Shown here piece after piece: positions 8,137 through 15,673 of a DNA stretch of 53,969 bases; within the stretch, counting starts at the first letter, position 1, and the number at the start of each line of letters is the position of its first letter. The stretch lies in assembly GCA_035294725.1 (NCBI GenBank), contig DATGKK010000070.1, positions 1 to 53,969 on the forward strand, read 5' to 3'. The position numbers were made by a program, and so were the translations under genes. The stretch comes from DATGKK01 sp035294725. GTDB lineage: Bacteria; Actinomycetota; Acidimicrobiia; Acidimicrobiales; Bog-793. Below the pieces are notes generated by a model that saw only the letters and a list, made by a program, of their open reading frames with translations, did no database searches and was not told the DNA's origin.

Positions 8137-9676
8137 TGCGCTCCCTTCCTTCCCAGTACGGGGCACGCAGGACTCCCTTCATGACCTTGCCCATGGGGTT
8201 GAGCGGCAGCTCGTCGACGAGCTCGATCCTGCGCGGCCTCTTGAACGGCGCGAGGCGGCTCTTCAGGGACTCGAGCAGCTCCGCCTCGCTGACGCTGCAC
8301 GACGGAGCCGCCACGACGAAGGCGAGCGGCTGCTCGCCGAGGTCCTCGTGAGGGATCCCGATCACGGCGCAGCTCTCCACTGCCGGATGGGCGAGGAGAG
8401 CCGCCTCGATCTCGGCCGGGTAGATGTTCACGCCCCCCGCGACGATCATGTCCTTGATCCGGTCGGTGATGAACAGGAAGCCATCCTCATCGAGGTGGCC
8501 GACGTCGCCGGTGCGGTAGAAGCCGTCCTTGAGGGCGTCGTCCCCGAGCTCGTCCCGACCGAGGTAGCCCTTCAGGACCACGGGGGTGTTGACGGCGATC
8601 TCACCCGTCTCGCCCGGCGGCAGCCGGTTCCACTCGCCGTCGACGATGGCGATCTCGACCCCGTCGTAGGGAAGGCCGCTGCTCCCCGGCTTGGTGAGCT
8701 GGTGCTCGGGCGGGAGGAAGCTGATCATGCCGGCCTCGCTGCAGCCGTAGGCCTCCCAGAGCTTTCCCGGGCCGAGCCAGTCGACCACCCACTCCTTCAG
8801 CCCTTGGGGCACGACGGCTGCGCCGGCGCTGACCGCGAGCAGCGAGGAGCAGCGGTAGCGGGCCCTCACCTCGTCCGGCAGCGCCTTGATCCGAAGGAGC
8901 ATCGTCGGCACGGTCGCCCAGACCTGGACCTCGTGGAGCTCGATGAGGCGGAGCGCCTCCTCGGGGTCGTAGGGGTCGAGCAGGACGACCGTCCCACCCC
9001 TTGCGCAGGCGGCGGTCGCCACCCCAGGTCCGGCGCCGTGGTGGACCGGCAACGAGAGCAGGACGACGGCGCCGTCGGGATGGGGCGGCACCGAGGCGAC
9101 CGAGGCGCTGTAGCGCAGCAGCCGGCCGACGTCGCCCACCGAGGAGGGGTCGAGGGGCGGCACGCCCTTTGGGGCGCCGGTCGTGCCGGAGGTGTAAAGG
9201 ACCAGCGAGGGCTGGCGCGGGCCGAAGCGGGCCGGCGCCCCGTCCGTGGCGACGAGGTCCTCGTAGCGCACCCACCCCGTGCCCGGTTGCTGGCCGACCG
9301 TGACGAGAAGGCCGATCCCCTCGCGGGTCCAGCCGGTCGGGTCGGGGTCGTCGCAGGCAAGTCCCTTCGCCCCGCTGTCGGCGATGATGTAGGCGGCCTC
9401 GTCGGCGGTGAGCTTCCAGTTCACCGCCACCTGGGCCACGCCGAGCTTCTGGAGCGCCCGCTGGAGGACGAACCACTCGGTCCGGAGGCGGAACCGCATG
9501 CCGAGCCGGTCGCCTGCGGCGAGACCGAGACGGGAGAGCCCTTCTGCGACCCGGTCCGCCAGCTCGTTCCACTCGCCGTAGGTCATGATGGCGTCGCCGT
9601 CGATCACCGCCCGCCCGCCGGGGCGCCGGGCGGCCCAGAGCTCGGGGCTGCCCTCCTCGGGCTCGCTCAGCGTCAC
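8129..9676 (-). CDS. AMP-dependent acyl-CoA synthetase/ligase
   Basis: An ANL-superfamily enzyme that activates a carboxylic acid with ATP and CoA; first gene of the ligase-SDR-crotonase operon. Core motifs run in order: P-loop YTSGTTGAPKG, YGCSEAG, YRTGDVG, the hinge DRIKDMIVAGGVNIYP, and the catalytic lysine in PLNPMGKVMK. I chose the GTG at 9676 (515 residues) because the fold begins there and the start overlaps the stop of a 19-codon leader frame. The open frame extends upstream to a TTG at 9766, but that would run through the -10 box at 9739-9744. The acid specificity (aromatic, medium-chain or steroid side chain) is unresolved; the neighbouring DUF35/thiolase pair favours a beta-oxidation or side-chain degradation role. 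Confidence 0.88.
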   Translation of the reverse strand: MTLSEPEEGSPELWAARRPGGRAVIDGDAIMTYGEWNELADRVAEGLSRLGLAAGDRLGMRFRLRTEWFVLQRALQKLGVAQVAVNWKLTADEAAYIIADSGAKGLACDDPDPTGWTREGIGLLVTVGQQPGTGWVRYEDLVATDGAPARFGPRQPSLVLYTSGTTGAPKGVPPLDPSSVGDVGRLLRYSASVASVPPHPDGAVVLLSLPVHHGAGPGVATAACARGGTVVLLDPYDPEEALRLIELHEVQVWATVPTMLLRIKALPDEVRARYRCSSLLAVSAGAAVVPQGLKEWVVDWLGPGKLWEAYGCSEAGMISFLPPEHQLTKPGSSGLPYDGVEIAIVDGEWNRLPPGETGEIAVNTPVVLKGYLGRDELGDDALKDGFYRTGDVGHLDEDGFLFITDRIKDMIVAGGVNIYPAEIEAALLAHPAVESCAVIGIPHEDLGEQPLAFVVAAPSCSVSEAELLESLKSRLAPFKRPRRIELVDELPLNPMGKVMKGVLRAPYWEGRERNV

Positions 9677-9732
9677 CCCCGGTGCCACTTCAACGGCGCT
9701 CGCCGCCTGCTGCGAAGCTCGCCCGACGGCAT
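9673..9732 (-). CDS. Possible 19-codon leader peptide
   Basis: An ATG at 9732 lies six bases after a TATCCT -10 box and opens a frame ending in TGA at 9673-9675. That stop overlaps the ligase GTG (GTGA). The product would be small and basic (five arginines, one lysine). Its position fits a leaderless start followed by coupled translation of the ligase. Chance cannot be excluded at this length. Confidence 0.25.
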   Translation of the reverse strand: MPSGELRSRRRAPLKWHRG

Positions 9733-9738
9733 GGCGAC

Positions 9739-9766
9739 AGGATAGAACGTGTCGAGTGCTGAGCAA
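9739..9766 (-). promoter_or_regulatory. Putative promoter of the ligase operon
   Basis: On the minus strand, TTGCTC (9761-9766) and TATCCT (9739-9744) are separated by 16 bases and directed toward the ligase operon. The divergent DUF35 gene starts at 9806, so this is the only space available for both promoters. Confidence 0.45.
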
Positions 9767-9805
9767 GTGATGTCACAGTAGGTGTCGGCAGCCGAGAGGA
9801 GCCCG

Positions 9806-10207
9806 ATGCGAGCCACCACCAGAGCCGAGCTCGTCGACGTCGAGCCCGAGGAGCCCTTCCTCAGGGTGACCCGTTGCCGGGCCTGCGGCCGGGTCGCCTT
9901 CCCGCCCATGACCATCGGCTGTGACGCCTGCGGAGCCGGCGAGGAGGAGCTCGCCCCCGTCACGGTCCGGGCGGCTGGTGTCCTGCACGCGAGCGCCACG
10001 GTCCACCGCCACCACGGCGAGCAAGCAGTCCCCTTCACCATCGTCGAGGTCCGCCTCGACGCTGGCCCGATCGTCCGGGCGATGGGAGCCCCCGGAGGCG
10101 GCGGCGTTCGCGTCGGCGACCGCGTGGCCGCACGGTGGCAGGTGACCGGGGCCGACGGGGACGGCAACGAGCTGGTCGAGCCGGTCTTCGAGAAGGAGTC
10201 GCCGTGA
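9806..10207 (+). CDS. DUF35 zinc-ribbon/OB-fold protein, partner of the thiolase-like enzyme
   Basis: The ATG at 9806 has GAGAGGAG five bases upstream; an in-frame GTG at 9782 is less likely. The 133-residue product has the DUF35 layout: a rubredoxin-like zinc ribbon with CRACG and CDACG (two CxxC pairs near residues 24-27 and 41-44), then a beta-barrel with VPFTIVEVRLDAGPIVRA. DUF35 proteins pair with thiolase-like enzymes and acyl-CoA dehydratases in steroid and CoA-thioester degradation, where they complete the partner's active site or bind CoA (known for ChsH2-type proteins). The stop overlaps the thiolase-like start, consistent with one complex. Confidence 0.85.
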   Translation: MRATTRAELVDVEPEEPFLRVTRCRACGRVAFPPMTIGCDACGAGEEELAPVTVRAAGVLHASATVHRHHGEQAVPFTIVEVRLDAGPIVRAMGAPGGGGVRVGDRVAARWQVTGADGDGNELVEPVFEKESP

Positions 10208-11352
10208 TGCGCCCGCTCTCGTCGCTGCGACCCGTGCACGTGGTGGGCGTCGGGCTCCATCCCTACCAGCGCCCGAGCTCCACCCCGTACACGGCGCTCG
10301 GCGTCCACGCCATCCGGGCCGCCCTCCGCGACGCCGAGATCGCCTGGAGCGAGGTCGAGAGCGCCTACACGGGGACGGCGTCGACGGCGATGGCCCTCTC
10401 ACGGCTCATGTACCGCCACCTCGGCTCGACGGGGATCCCGATGGTCCAAGTCGAGAACGCCTCCGCCTCCGGCTCGAGCGCCCTGCGGCAGGCGGCCTTC
10501 GAGGTGGCAGCGGGCCTCTCGGACGTCTCGATCGCCGTCGGCGTCGACAAGCCGCTCACCTTCTCCCTTCCTCAGGCCGCCGCCGGCGTGCACGACCTCG
10601 TCGGGAGCCGGGCGGCAGCCGTCACCCACTTCGCCCTTCTCGCCGACCGCTACCTGCACGAGACGGGCACCACGCCCGAGCACCTGGCGGCGGTCGCCGT
10701 GAAGAACCACCGCAACGGCGCCCTCAACCCCTACGCGCAGCGCCGGACTCCCTGCAGCATCGAGGAGGTGCTCGAGCCGCCCCAGATCAGCGGCGTCCTC
10801 ACCCGCCTCCAGTGCACCCCGGTCGGGGAGGGCGCAGCCGCTGTCGTCGTCGCCTCTGACGACGCCATCGAGCGGCTCGGGATCGACCGGGCCCGTGCGG
10901 TGACGATCTGCTCCTCGGCGTCCCGCTCCGAGCAGGTCTACGACGGGGAGAACTTCGACGTCGCCCTCACCCGTGCGACCGTGGCGCAGGCTCTTTATGA
11001 GGCCGGCGTCGAGCCGGGCGAGCTCGACGTGGTCGAGCTCCACGACGCCTTCACCATCGAGGAGCTCCTCTACGTGGAGGCGATGGGCCTCTGCGAGCCG
11101 GGCGGGGCGGCCGAGGCGGTGGCGGCCGGCCGCTTCGACATCGGCGGCCAGGTTGCGGTGAGCGCTTCCGGCGGCCTCCTCTCGATGGGGCACCCGATCG
11201 GGCCGACGGGGATCGGGCAGATCTGCGAGATCACGACCCAGCTGAGAGGCGAGGGCGGGGCCCGCCAGCACCCACGAGCCCGGACCGGGCTCGCGCACAT
11301 GGTCGGCGTAGGGGCAGTCTGCGTCGTGCACGTGCTCCGCCGCGCCGGCTGA
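10207..11352 (+). CDS. Thiolase-like (SCP-x/Ltp2-type) protein lacking the nucleophilic cysteine
   Basis: A 381-residue thiolase-superfamily protein of the lipid-transfer/SCP-x subgroup. The ATG at 10207 overlaps the DUF35 stop and has AAGGAG at 10193-10198; a GTG at 10204 is an alternative. The N-terminal active-site loop reads ENASASGSSAL, with Ser86 where condensing thiolases have Cys. The later residues are kept: His279 in ELHDAF, His329 in MGHPIGPTG, and Cys372 near the end. Loss of the first Cys beside a DUF35 partner is the pattern of the Ltp2 retro-aldolases that cleave steroid side chains, so an aldolase is more likely than a thiolase. This is inference; the substrate is not shown by the window. 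Confidence 0.8.
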   Translation: MRPLSSLRPVHVVGVGLHPYQRPSSTPYTALGVHAIRAALRDAEIAWSEVESAYTGTASTAMALSRLMYRHLGSTGIPMVQVENASASGSSALRQAAFEVAAGLSDVSIAVGVDKPLTFSLPQAAAGVHDLVGSRAAAVTHFALLADRYLHETGTTPEHLAAVAVKNHRNGALNPYAQRRTPCSIEEVLEPPQISGVLTRLQCTPVGEGAAAVVVASDDAIERLGIDRARAVTICSSASRSEQVYDGENFDVALTRATVAQALYEAGVEPGELDVVELHDAFTIEELLYVEAMGLCEPGGAAEAVAAGRFDIGGQVAVSASGGLLSMGHPIGPTGIGQICEITTQLRGEGGARQHPRARTGLAHMVGVGAVCVVHVLRRAG

Positions 11353-11401
11353 GGACCGCGACGACGCCGGCCCCGGCGGCGGGGCGCCGGTGGCGCCGTG
11401 C

Positions 11402-11848
11402 TCAGGAGCGCCGGCGAGCGACGAGGACCGGGATCTCCCTTGCGGTCCGCTCCTGGTACTCGGCGTAGGGCGGGTAGGCGGCGACCGCCCTCTCCCACCA
11501 CTGCGCCTTCTCGGCACCGGAGACCTCCCGGACGACGGCGTCGAAGGGCTCGGGTCCGTCCTGGATCATGACGGCCGTCGGGTCGGCGACCAGGTTGTGG
11601 TACCAGACCGGGTGCTCGGGGGCGCCCCCCTTCGAGGCGACGAGGGCGTACTCGCCCTCGTGCTCGACCCGCATGAGGGCGAACTTGCGGATCTTGCCCG
11701 ACCGGCGCCCCCGCGTCGTGACGATGATGACCGGCAGGCCGGTGTCCCGCAGGGTGTTGGCCCTCTGGCCGCCCGACGCCTCGTACTCGGCGACCTGGTC
11801 CGCGACCCATTGGGCCGGGCTCGGCTCGTACTCCCCTTCGAGTGGCAT
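11402..11848 (-). CDS. Nitroreductase/DDN-type deazaflavin (F420)-dependent oxidoreductase
   Basis: A 148-residue protein of the Ddn family, split-barrel enzymes using coenzyme F420. Characteristic pieces are TTRGRRSGKIRKFALMRVEHEG, YALVASKGGAPEHPVWYHNLVADP and the closing REIPVLVARR. I take the ATG at 11848 because the family starts near this point; a CAGCAT hexamer six bases upstream could be a weak -10 of a leaderless message. An upstream in-frame start at 11884 would add twelve poor residues. It probably reduces quinones or other small conjugated substrates. It is the last gene of the minus-strand run with kynureninase. Confidence 0.87.
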   Translation of the reverse strand: MPLEGEYEPSPAQWVADQVAEYEASGGQRANTLRDTGLPVIIVTTRGRRSGKIRKFALMRVEHEGEYALVASKGGAPEHPVWYHNLVADPTAVMIQDGPEPFDAVVREVSGAEKAQWWERAVAAYPPYAEYQERTAREIPVLVARRRS

Positions 11849-11916
11849 GGCGCCATGCTGGCAGATGCCGCGCTCACGGCGCATCCCGCCCCAGCCCGAG
11901 CCGGGCGGGGCGAGGC

Positions 11917-13116
11917 TCAGGCAGCGAGCGCCCGGGCGGTGGCCACCACGACCTCGGCGGCGGCGTAGACCTCCTCGAAGGAGAGGTAGAGCGGGCTCAG
12001 CCCGAAGCGGGCGAGGTCCGGGGCGCGAAAGTCGCCGACGACACCCTGTGCCGCCGCGCCGGCGACGATCTCCTCGCTGCGAGGGTGGCGCAGGGCCACG
12101 TGCGATCCCCTTCGCTCAGGGTCGACCGGGGACGCAACCTCGAGGCCGTCGACACCGGCATCCTCGACCACCTCGATGAACAGCTGGCCGAGCGCGCTCG
12201 ACTTCGCCCGCACCTGCTCGATCGTGACTCCCTCGAAGGCGTCGAGGGCGGCGTCGAGGGCGGCGAGGGCCACCACCGGGGGCGTCGAGGTGCGGAAGCG
12301 CCCGATCCCGTGCGCCGGCTCGAAGGAGAGCTCGAAGCCGAACGGCTCGCGGTGTCCGAGCCAGCCGGGCAGGGGGTTCTCCAGGACGTCCTGCAGCTCG
12401 CGGCGCACGTAGAGGAAGCTCGGGGAGCCCGGCCCGCCGTTCAGGTACTTGTAGGTGCAGCCGACGGCGAGGTCGACGCCGTGCTCCTCGAGGCCGACGG
12501 GGACGGCGCCGGCGGAGTGGCAGAGGTCGAACAGCACGAGCGATCCCGCCGCGTGAGCAGCGGCGGTCATCGCTCGGACGTCGTGGAGCTCGCCCGTGCG
12601 GAAGTCCACGTGGGTGAGGCAGAGGAGCGCGACCTCGCCGTCGAGGGCACCGGCCAGCCCGGAGCGCTCGACGACGCGCAGCTCGGCGCCGGCGAGCCGG
12701 GCGGCGCCGGCGATGGCGAACAGGTCGCTCGGGAAGTTGTCCTCGCTCGAGAGGACAACTCGCCGCTCCGGGCGCGCCGCCAGCGCAGCGCCGACGAGCT
12801 TCGCGAGCGCGATCGACGTCGTGTCGGCCACGAGCACCTCACCAGGGCGGGCGCCGATCAGAGGGGCGATCCGGTCCCCCACCCGCTCGGGCGCCTCCAT
12901 CCAACCGCACGAGCCCCATGCCGGGCCGAGGACCGTGCCCCACTCCTCGGCGACGGTGTGCCGCAGCCGCTCGGCCACACCGACGGCGAGCGGTCCGAGG
13001 GAGTTCCCGTCGAGGTAGACGACGCCGCTCGGGAGCACGAAGCGCTGCCTCACCTCCTTCAGCTCGTCAGCCCGGTCGTGCTCGCGCGCTCGGTCGAGAT
13101 CCCATCGTGGTGCCAC
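11917..13116 (-). CDS. kynU: Kynureninase
   Basis: A 399-residue PLP-dependent hydrolase that cleaves kynurenine to anthranilate and alanine. The N-terminal YLDGNSLGPL, the aspartate in VLFDLCHSAGAVP and the PLP lysine Lys223 in CTYKYLNGGPGSP are diagnostic. Length is normal. The GTG at 13116 lies seven bases after a TACCAT -10 box, suggesting a leaderless message and independent transcription from the upstream genes. No tryptophan 2,3-dioxygenase or kynurenine formamidase gene is in the window, so the rest of the pathway must lie elsewhere. Confidence 0.92.
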   Translation of the reverse strand: MAPRWDLDRAREHDRADELKEVRQRFVLPSGVVYLDGNSLGPLAVGVAERLRHTVAEEWGTVLGPAWGSCGWMEAPERVGDRIAPLIGARPGEVLVADTTSIALAKLVGAALAARPERRVVLSSEDNFPSDLFAIAGAARLAGAELRVVERSGLAGALDGEVALLCLTHVDFRTGELHDVRAMTAAAHAAGSLVLFDLCHSAGAVPVGLEEHGVDLAVGCTYKYLNGGPGSPSFLYVRRELQDVLENPLPGWLGHREPFGFELSFEPAHGIGRFRTSTPPVVALAALDAALDAFEGVTIEQVRAKSSALGQLFIEVVEDAGVDGLEVASPVDPERRGSHVALRHPRSEEIVAGAAAQGVVGDFRAPDLARFGLSPLYLSFEEVYAAAEVVVATARALAA

Positions 13117-13123
13117 GGGAGCG

Positions 13124-13129
13124 ATGGTA
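13124..13129 (-). promoter_or_regulatory. -10 box TACCAT of kynU
   Basis: TACCAT on the minus strand is seven bases before the kynU GTG. There is no ribosome-binding site between, so a leaderless transcript is likely. Confidence 0.45.
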
Positions 13130-13158
13130 GGGCCAGGCCCGTCCCGCGCCGAGCGGCG

Positions 13159-13806
13159 TCAGCGGCTGCGGTCCTCGATCTCCCAGGCATGGTCGAGGAG
13201 GTGCCAGATGCCACGGCGCGCCGCGTATCGGAGGGGCCACCCGCCCGGCATGCGAGCCTCGCCCGAGCTCGCGTCACGGAACACTCGGACGGCGGCGGCC
13301 CGGTGCTCGGCGATCTCGCCGGCCGTGGCCAGCTCCGGTTTCCACCCCGGGAGGCCGAGCTTGCGGCCGTAGGCGGCATCGACGCCGTTCACGTGGGCGG
13401 CGACGGCGTCCCGGTCGCGCCCACCGCCGCGCGGCCCCTTGCGCAGCACGGCCGGAGCCCCGGCCACGACCTCGTCGAAGTAGGCGTAGGCGGCGTCGAG
13501 GAGCGCGCCGGCCCGGGCGAGCTCCCCGCTCGCCGGCGCCTGCCGGTCGAAGGCGTACTGGCGGCCCGGGGCGCCGAAGTCGGTCGTCGCGTCGCCCTCG
13601 ACCCGCTCGACCACCTCTGCGGCGCCGAGCTCGATCTCGCCCGGGAGACCGAACCCGGCTCGCTCGGCGACCGTTCCGTAGCGGCCCGAGTACTCGAGGA
13701 GCCTCTCGATGGCCTCCTCCTCGCTCCGGCCGGCCCGGCACCAGCCCGGCCACTCGAGGGCGCAGGCGAAGGTCCGGCGCGCCCCGATCTCGAGCCCGAC
13801 GATCAC
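13159..13806 (-). CDS. Conserved hypothetical protein (DinB-like C-terminal helix)
   Basis: A 215-residue soluble protein. GGAGG six bases before the GTG at 13806 sets the start. Recognisable segments are TFACALEWPGWCRAG near the N-terminus, VVERVEGDATTDFGAPG in the middle, RKGPRGGGRDRDAV, and RYAARRGIWHLLDHAWEIEDRS at the end. The last resembles the final helix of DinB-like four-helix bundles, where a histidine can bind metal (inference). I know this layout only from uncharacterised actinobacterial proteins. It starts 19 bases after the GDPD stop, so the two are probably cotranscribed. Confidence 0.65.
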   Translation of the reverse strand: MIVGLEIGARRTFACALEWPGWCRAGRSEEEAIERLLEYSGRYGTVAERAGFGLPGEIELGAAEVVERVEGDATTDFGAPGRQYAFDRQAPASGELARAGALLDAAYAYFDEVVAGAPAVLRKGPRGGGRDRDAVAAHVNGVDAAYGRKLGLPGWKPELATAGEIAEHRAAAVRVFRDASSGEARMPGGWPLRYAARRGIWHLLDHAWEIEDRSR

Positions 13807-13825
13807 ACGACACCTCCGTGCCGGC

Positions 13826-14578
13826 TCATGGCGCCTGCCGGGCGAGGCGCTCCCGGATCGACGAAGCGGCGAGCGGCCGGTTCGTCGTCACGACGTCGAC
13901 GTCACCCCGGGCGAGCCACCGGGCGAGGGCGGCGTCGCCGTCGACGGTCCAGACGAGCAGCTGCATCCCCCGCCTCGTGCACCAGCGCCGCAGGAGAGGG
14001 GTGGCAAGGAGGAAGTGGGCCGCAGCTCCGCTCGCGCCGCACTGCTCGAGATCCGAGAAGGGCACGAGCTCGTGGGCCCGCACCCGGGCGAGCTCGCCCG
14101 GGCGGAGGCCTGAGCCGTCGTGGCCGAGCGTGAGCAGCGCCGGCACCCTCGGGTGGGCCCGCCGGGCGGCGGCCACGACGGCGGTGTCGGAGCTCGTGAC
14201 GACGAGGCGGCGTCCCCGCTCAAGGACCGCGGCGACCGCCTCGGCCTCGAAGCCGGCCTCCTTCAAGTCGAGGTGGACCTCGCTCCGGCGGGCCGGGTCG
14301 GCGGCGTCGAGCGCGTCGAGGAGCTCGGTGAAGCTGGCGACTCGGCCGGGGCCGGGACGGGCTTCGGAGAGCTCGTCCCACGAGAGGCGGTCGAGGCGCC
14401 CGAGCCCCCGCACCACGGGGTCGTGGGCGCACACCATGACCCCGTCGGCGCTCCGGCGGACGTCCACCTCGATCAGCTCGGCACCGTGGGCGGCCGCCGA
14501 GGAGAACGCGGCGAGCGTGGCGTAGGGCGCGAGCTCTGCTCCCCCTCGATGCCACGAGATCCGCGGCAGGGGTGTCAT
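13826..14578 (-). CDS. Glycerophosphodiester phosphodiesterase family protein
   Basis: A 250-residue TIM-barrel enzyme of the GDPD type, hydrolysing glycerophosphodiesters to glycerol-3-phosphate and an alcohol. The ATG at 14578 starts exactly at the fold (MTPLPRISWHRGG). Catalytic and metal residues are seen in order: His10-Arg11, Glu37 and Asp39 in ELIEVDVRRSADG, and His52 in AHDPVV; HLDLKE follows. The end DVDVVTTNRPL is typical. No signal peptide, so it is likely cytoplasmic. First gene of the minus-strand run and divergent from the MscS gene 60 bases away. Confidence 0.88.
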   Translation of the reverse strand: MTPLPRISWHRGGAELAPYATLAAFSSAAAHGAELIEVDVRRSADGVMVCAHDPVVRGLGRLDRLSWDELSEARPGPGRVASFTELLDALDAADPARRSEVHLDLKEAGFEAEAVAAVLERGRRLVVTSSDTAVVAAARRAHPRVPALLTLGHDGSGLRPGELARVRAHELVPFSDLEQCGASGAAAHFLLATPLLRRWCTRRGMQLLVWTVDGDAALARWLARGDVDVVTTNRPLAASSIRERLARQAP

Positions 14579-14626
14579 GGGGCTGCCAGGGAGCTGGCGG
14601 GGCACGCTCTTGGCGCCGGTTCGGAG

Positions 14627-14632
14627 TACAAC
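14627..14632 (+). promoter_or_regulatory. -10 box TACAAC of the mscS-phzF unit
   Basis: TACAAC sits six bases before the ATG at 14639. The intervening AGGGGG is too close to act as a normal ribosome-binding site, so a leaderless message is likely. Confidence 0.4.
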
Positions 14633-14638
14633 AGGGGG

Positions 14639-15673
14639 ATGGCCCGGCCGCTCTGGAAGGACCTCCGGAGAGCGCACAGGGAGGGGTCGATCGCCGGCCT
14701 GCCCACGCTCGCGAAGGTTCCCTTGCCCCCGCGGCCGCATTGGAAGCTCGCCATCGCCTCGACCTGCATCGCCGTCGCGGCACTCGTGCTCAACCAGACC
14801 CAGACCCACGGTTTCGCCCTGCTCTCGTCGCACGGGACGCTGCGGGACCACGCGTGGTCGGGCGCGACGGCAGGGGCCTTCCTCGTCTTCGGCATCATCG
14901 CCATCCGCCGCCTCTCGACCCAGGTGTCGCGCCTGTTCCACATCGGTGCCGGGCCGACGGCGGCCAACGCCATCCGCCTCGTCCTCACGATCGCCGGGCT
15001 CGTCGTCGTGCTCGTCACCGCCATCATCATGATCGGTGTCAACCCCGGCCACCTGCTCGCGGCAGCCGGGCTCACCGGGATCGTCCTCGGGCTCGCCGCC
15101 CAGCAGAGCCTCGGCAACGTGTTCGCCGGCATCGTGCTCATGGTGGCGCGCCCGTTCACCGTCGGCCAGCGCATCAGGGTGCGCTCGGGCTCCTTCGGCG
15201 GCATCTTCGATGCCGAGGTGCTCGGCATGGGCCTCACCTACGTCGAGCTGCTCACCGACGACGGCCCTCTCCGGGTGCCGAACCTCGGCATGCTCGCCGC
15301 CGCCGTCGGCCCCGCTCCGGCGCCCAAGCCGGACCCGGACGAGCAACGGCTCTACGTCAACCGCGCCCTGCAGAAGCGGCCGCCGCGCTCGTCGCCGCCG
15401 GCGCCGGGGAGAAGGGTGCAGCCGGCGCGGCGTCCGGCGGGGACCGTGCGCCGGCCGCGGGAGATCATCCGCCGGATGCGCAGCCGCGCGGCCCGGGACG
15501 ACCATCCCGCCGCCCGCGGCGGCTCACCGGAGCCGGGGAGCACCACGGGCGGGCCGCGGCCGAGCGGCGAGCGGCCGGCGCCACCTCCGAAGCAGGGACC
15601 GGGCGAGACCGGTGGCCGGCCCTCCTCGCCGCCACCCGAGGGCACCGCCGGGAGCGGGCCCGCCTCGCCGTGA
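14639..15673 (+). CDS. Small-conductance mechanosensitive channel (MscS) family protein, minimal form
   Basis: A 344-residue inner-membrane channel releasing solutes under osmotic downshock. Predicted TM helices lie near residues 36-55, 72-90 and 110-134, followed by the pore helix and loop AAGLTGIVLGLAAQQSLGNVFAGIVLMVARPF (about 141-173). The first beta domain follows (TVGQRIRVRSGSFGGIFDAEVLGMGLTYVELLTDDG). After VPNLGML (about 224-230) the usual alpha/beta cytoplasmic cage is absent, replaced by a ~110-residue proline/arginine-rich tail. The start fits a leaderless mRNA. The stop overlaps the PhzF start (GTGA), so expression is coupled. Confidence 0.85.
   Translation: MARPLWKDLRRAHREGSIAGLPTLAKVPLPPRPHWKLAIASTCIAVAALVLNQTQTHGFALLSSHGTLRDHAWSGATAGAFLVFGIIAIRRLSTQVSRLFHIGAGPTAANAIRLVLTIAGLVVVLVTAIIMIGVNPGHLLAAAGLTGIVLGLAAQQSLGNVFAGIVLMVARPFTVGQRIRVRSGSFGGIFDAEVLGMGLTYVELLTDDGPLRVPNLGMLAAAVGPAPAPKPDPDEQRLYVNRALQKRPPRSSPPAPGRRVQPARRPAGTVRRPREIIRRMRSRAARDDHPAARGGSPEPGSTTGGPRPSGERPAPPPKQGPGETGGRPSSPPPEGTAGSGPASP

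Noticed and set aside
11842..14133. 763-codon plus-strand frame over kynU and its neighbours
   Set aside because: Antisense shadow of kynureninase and GDPD; low-complexity composition.
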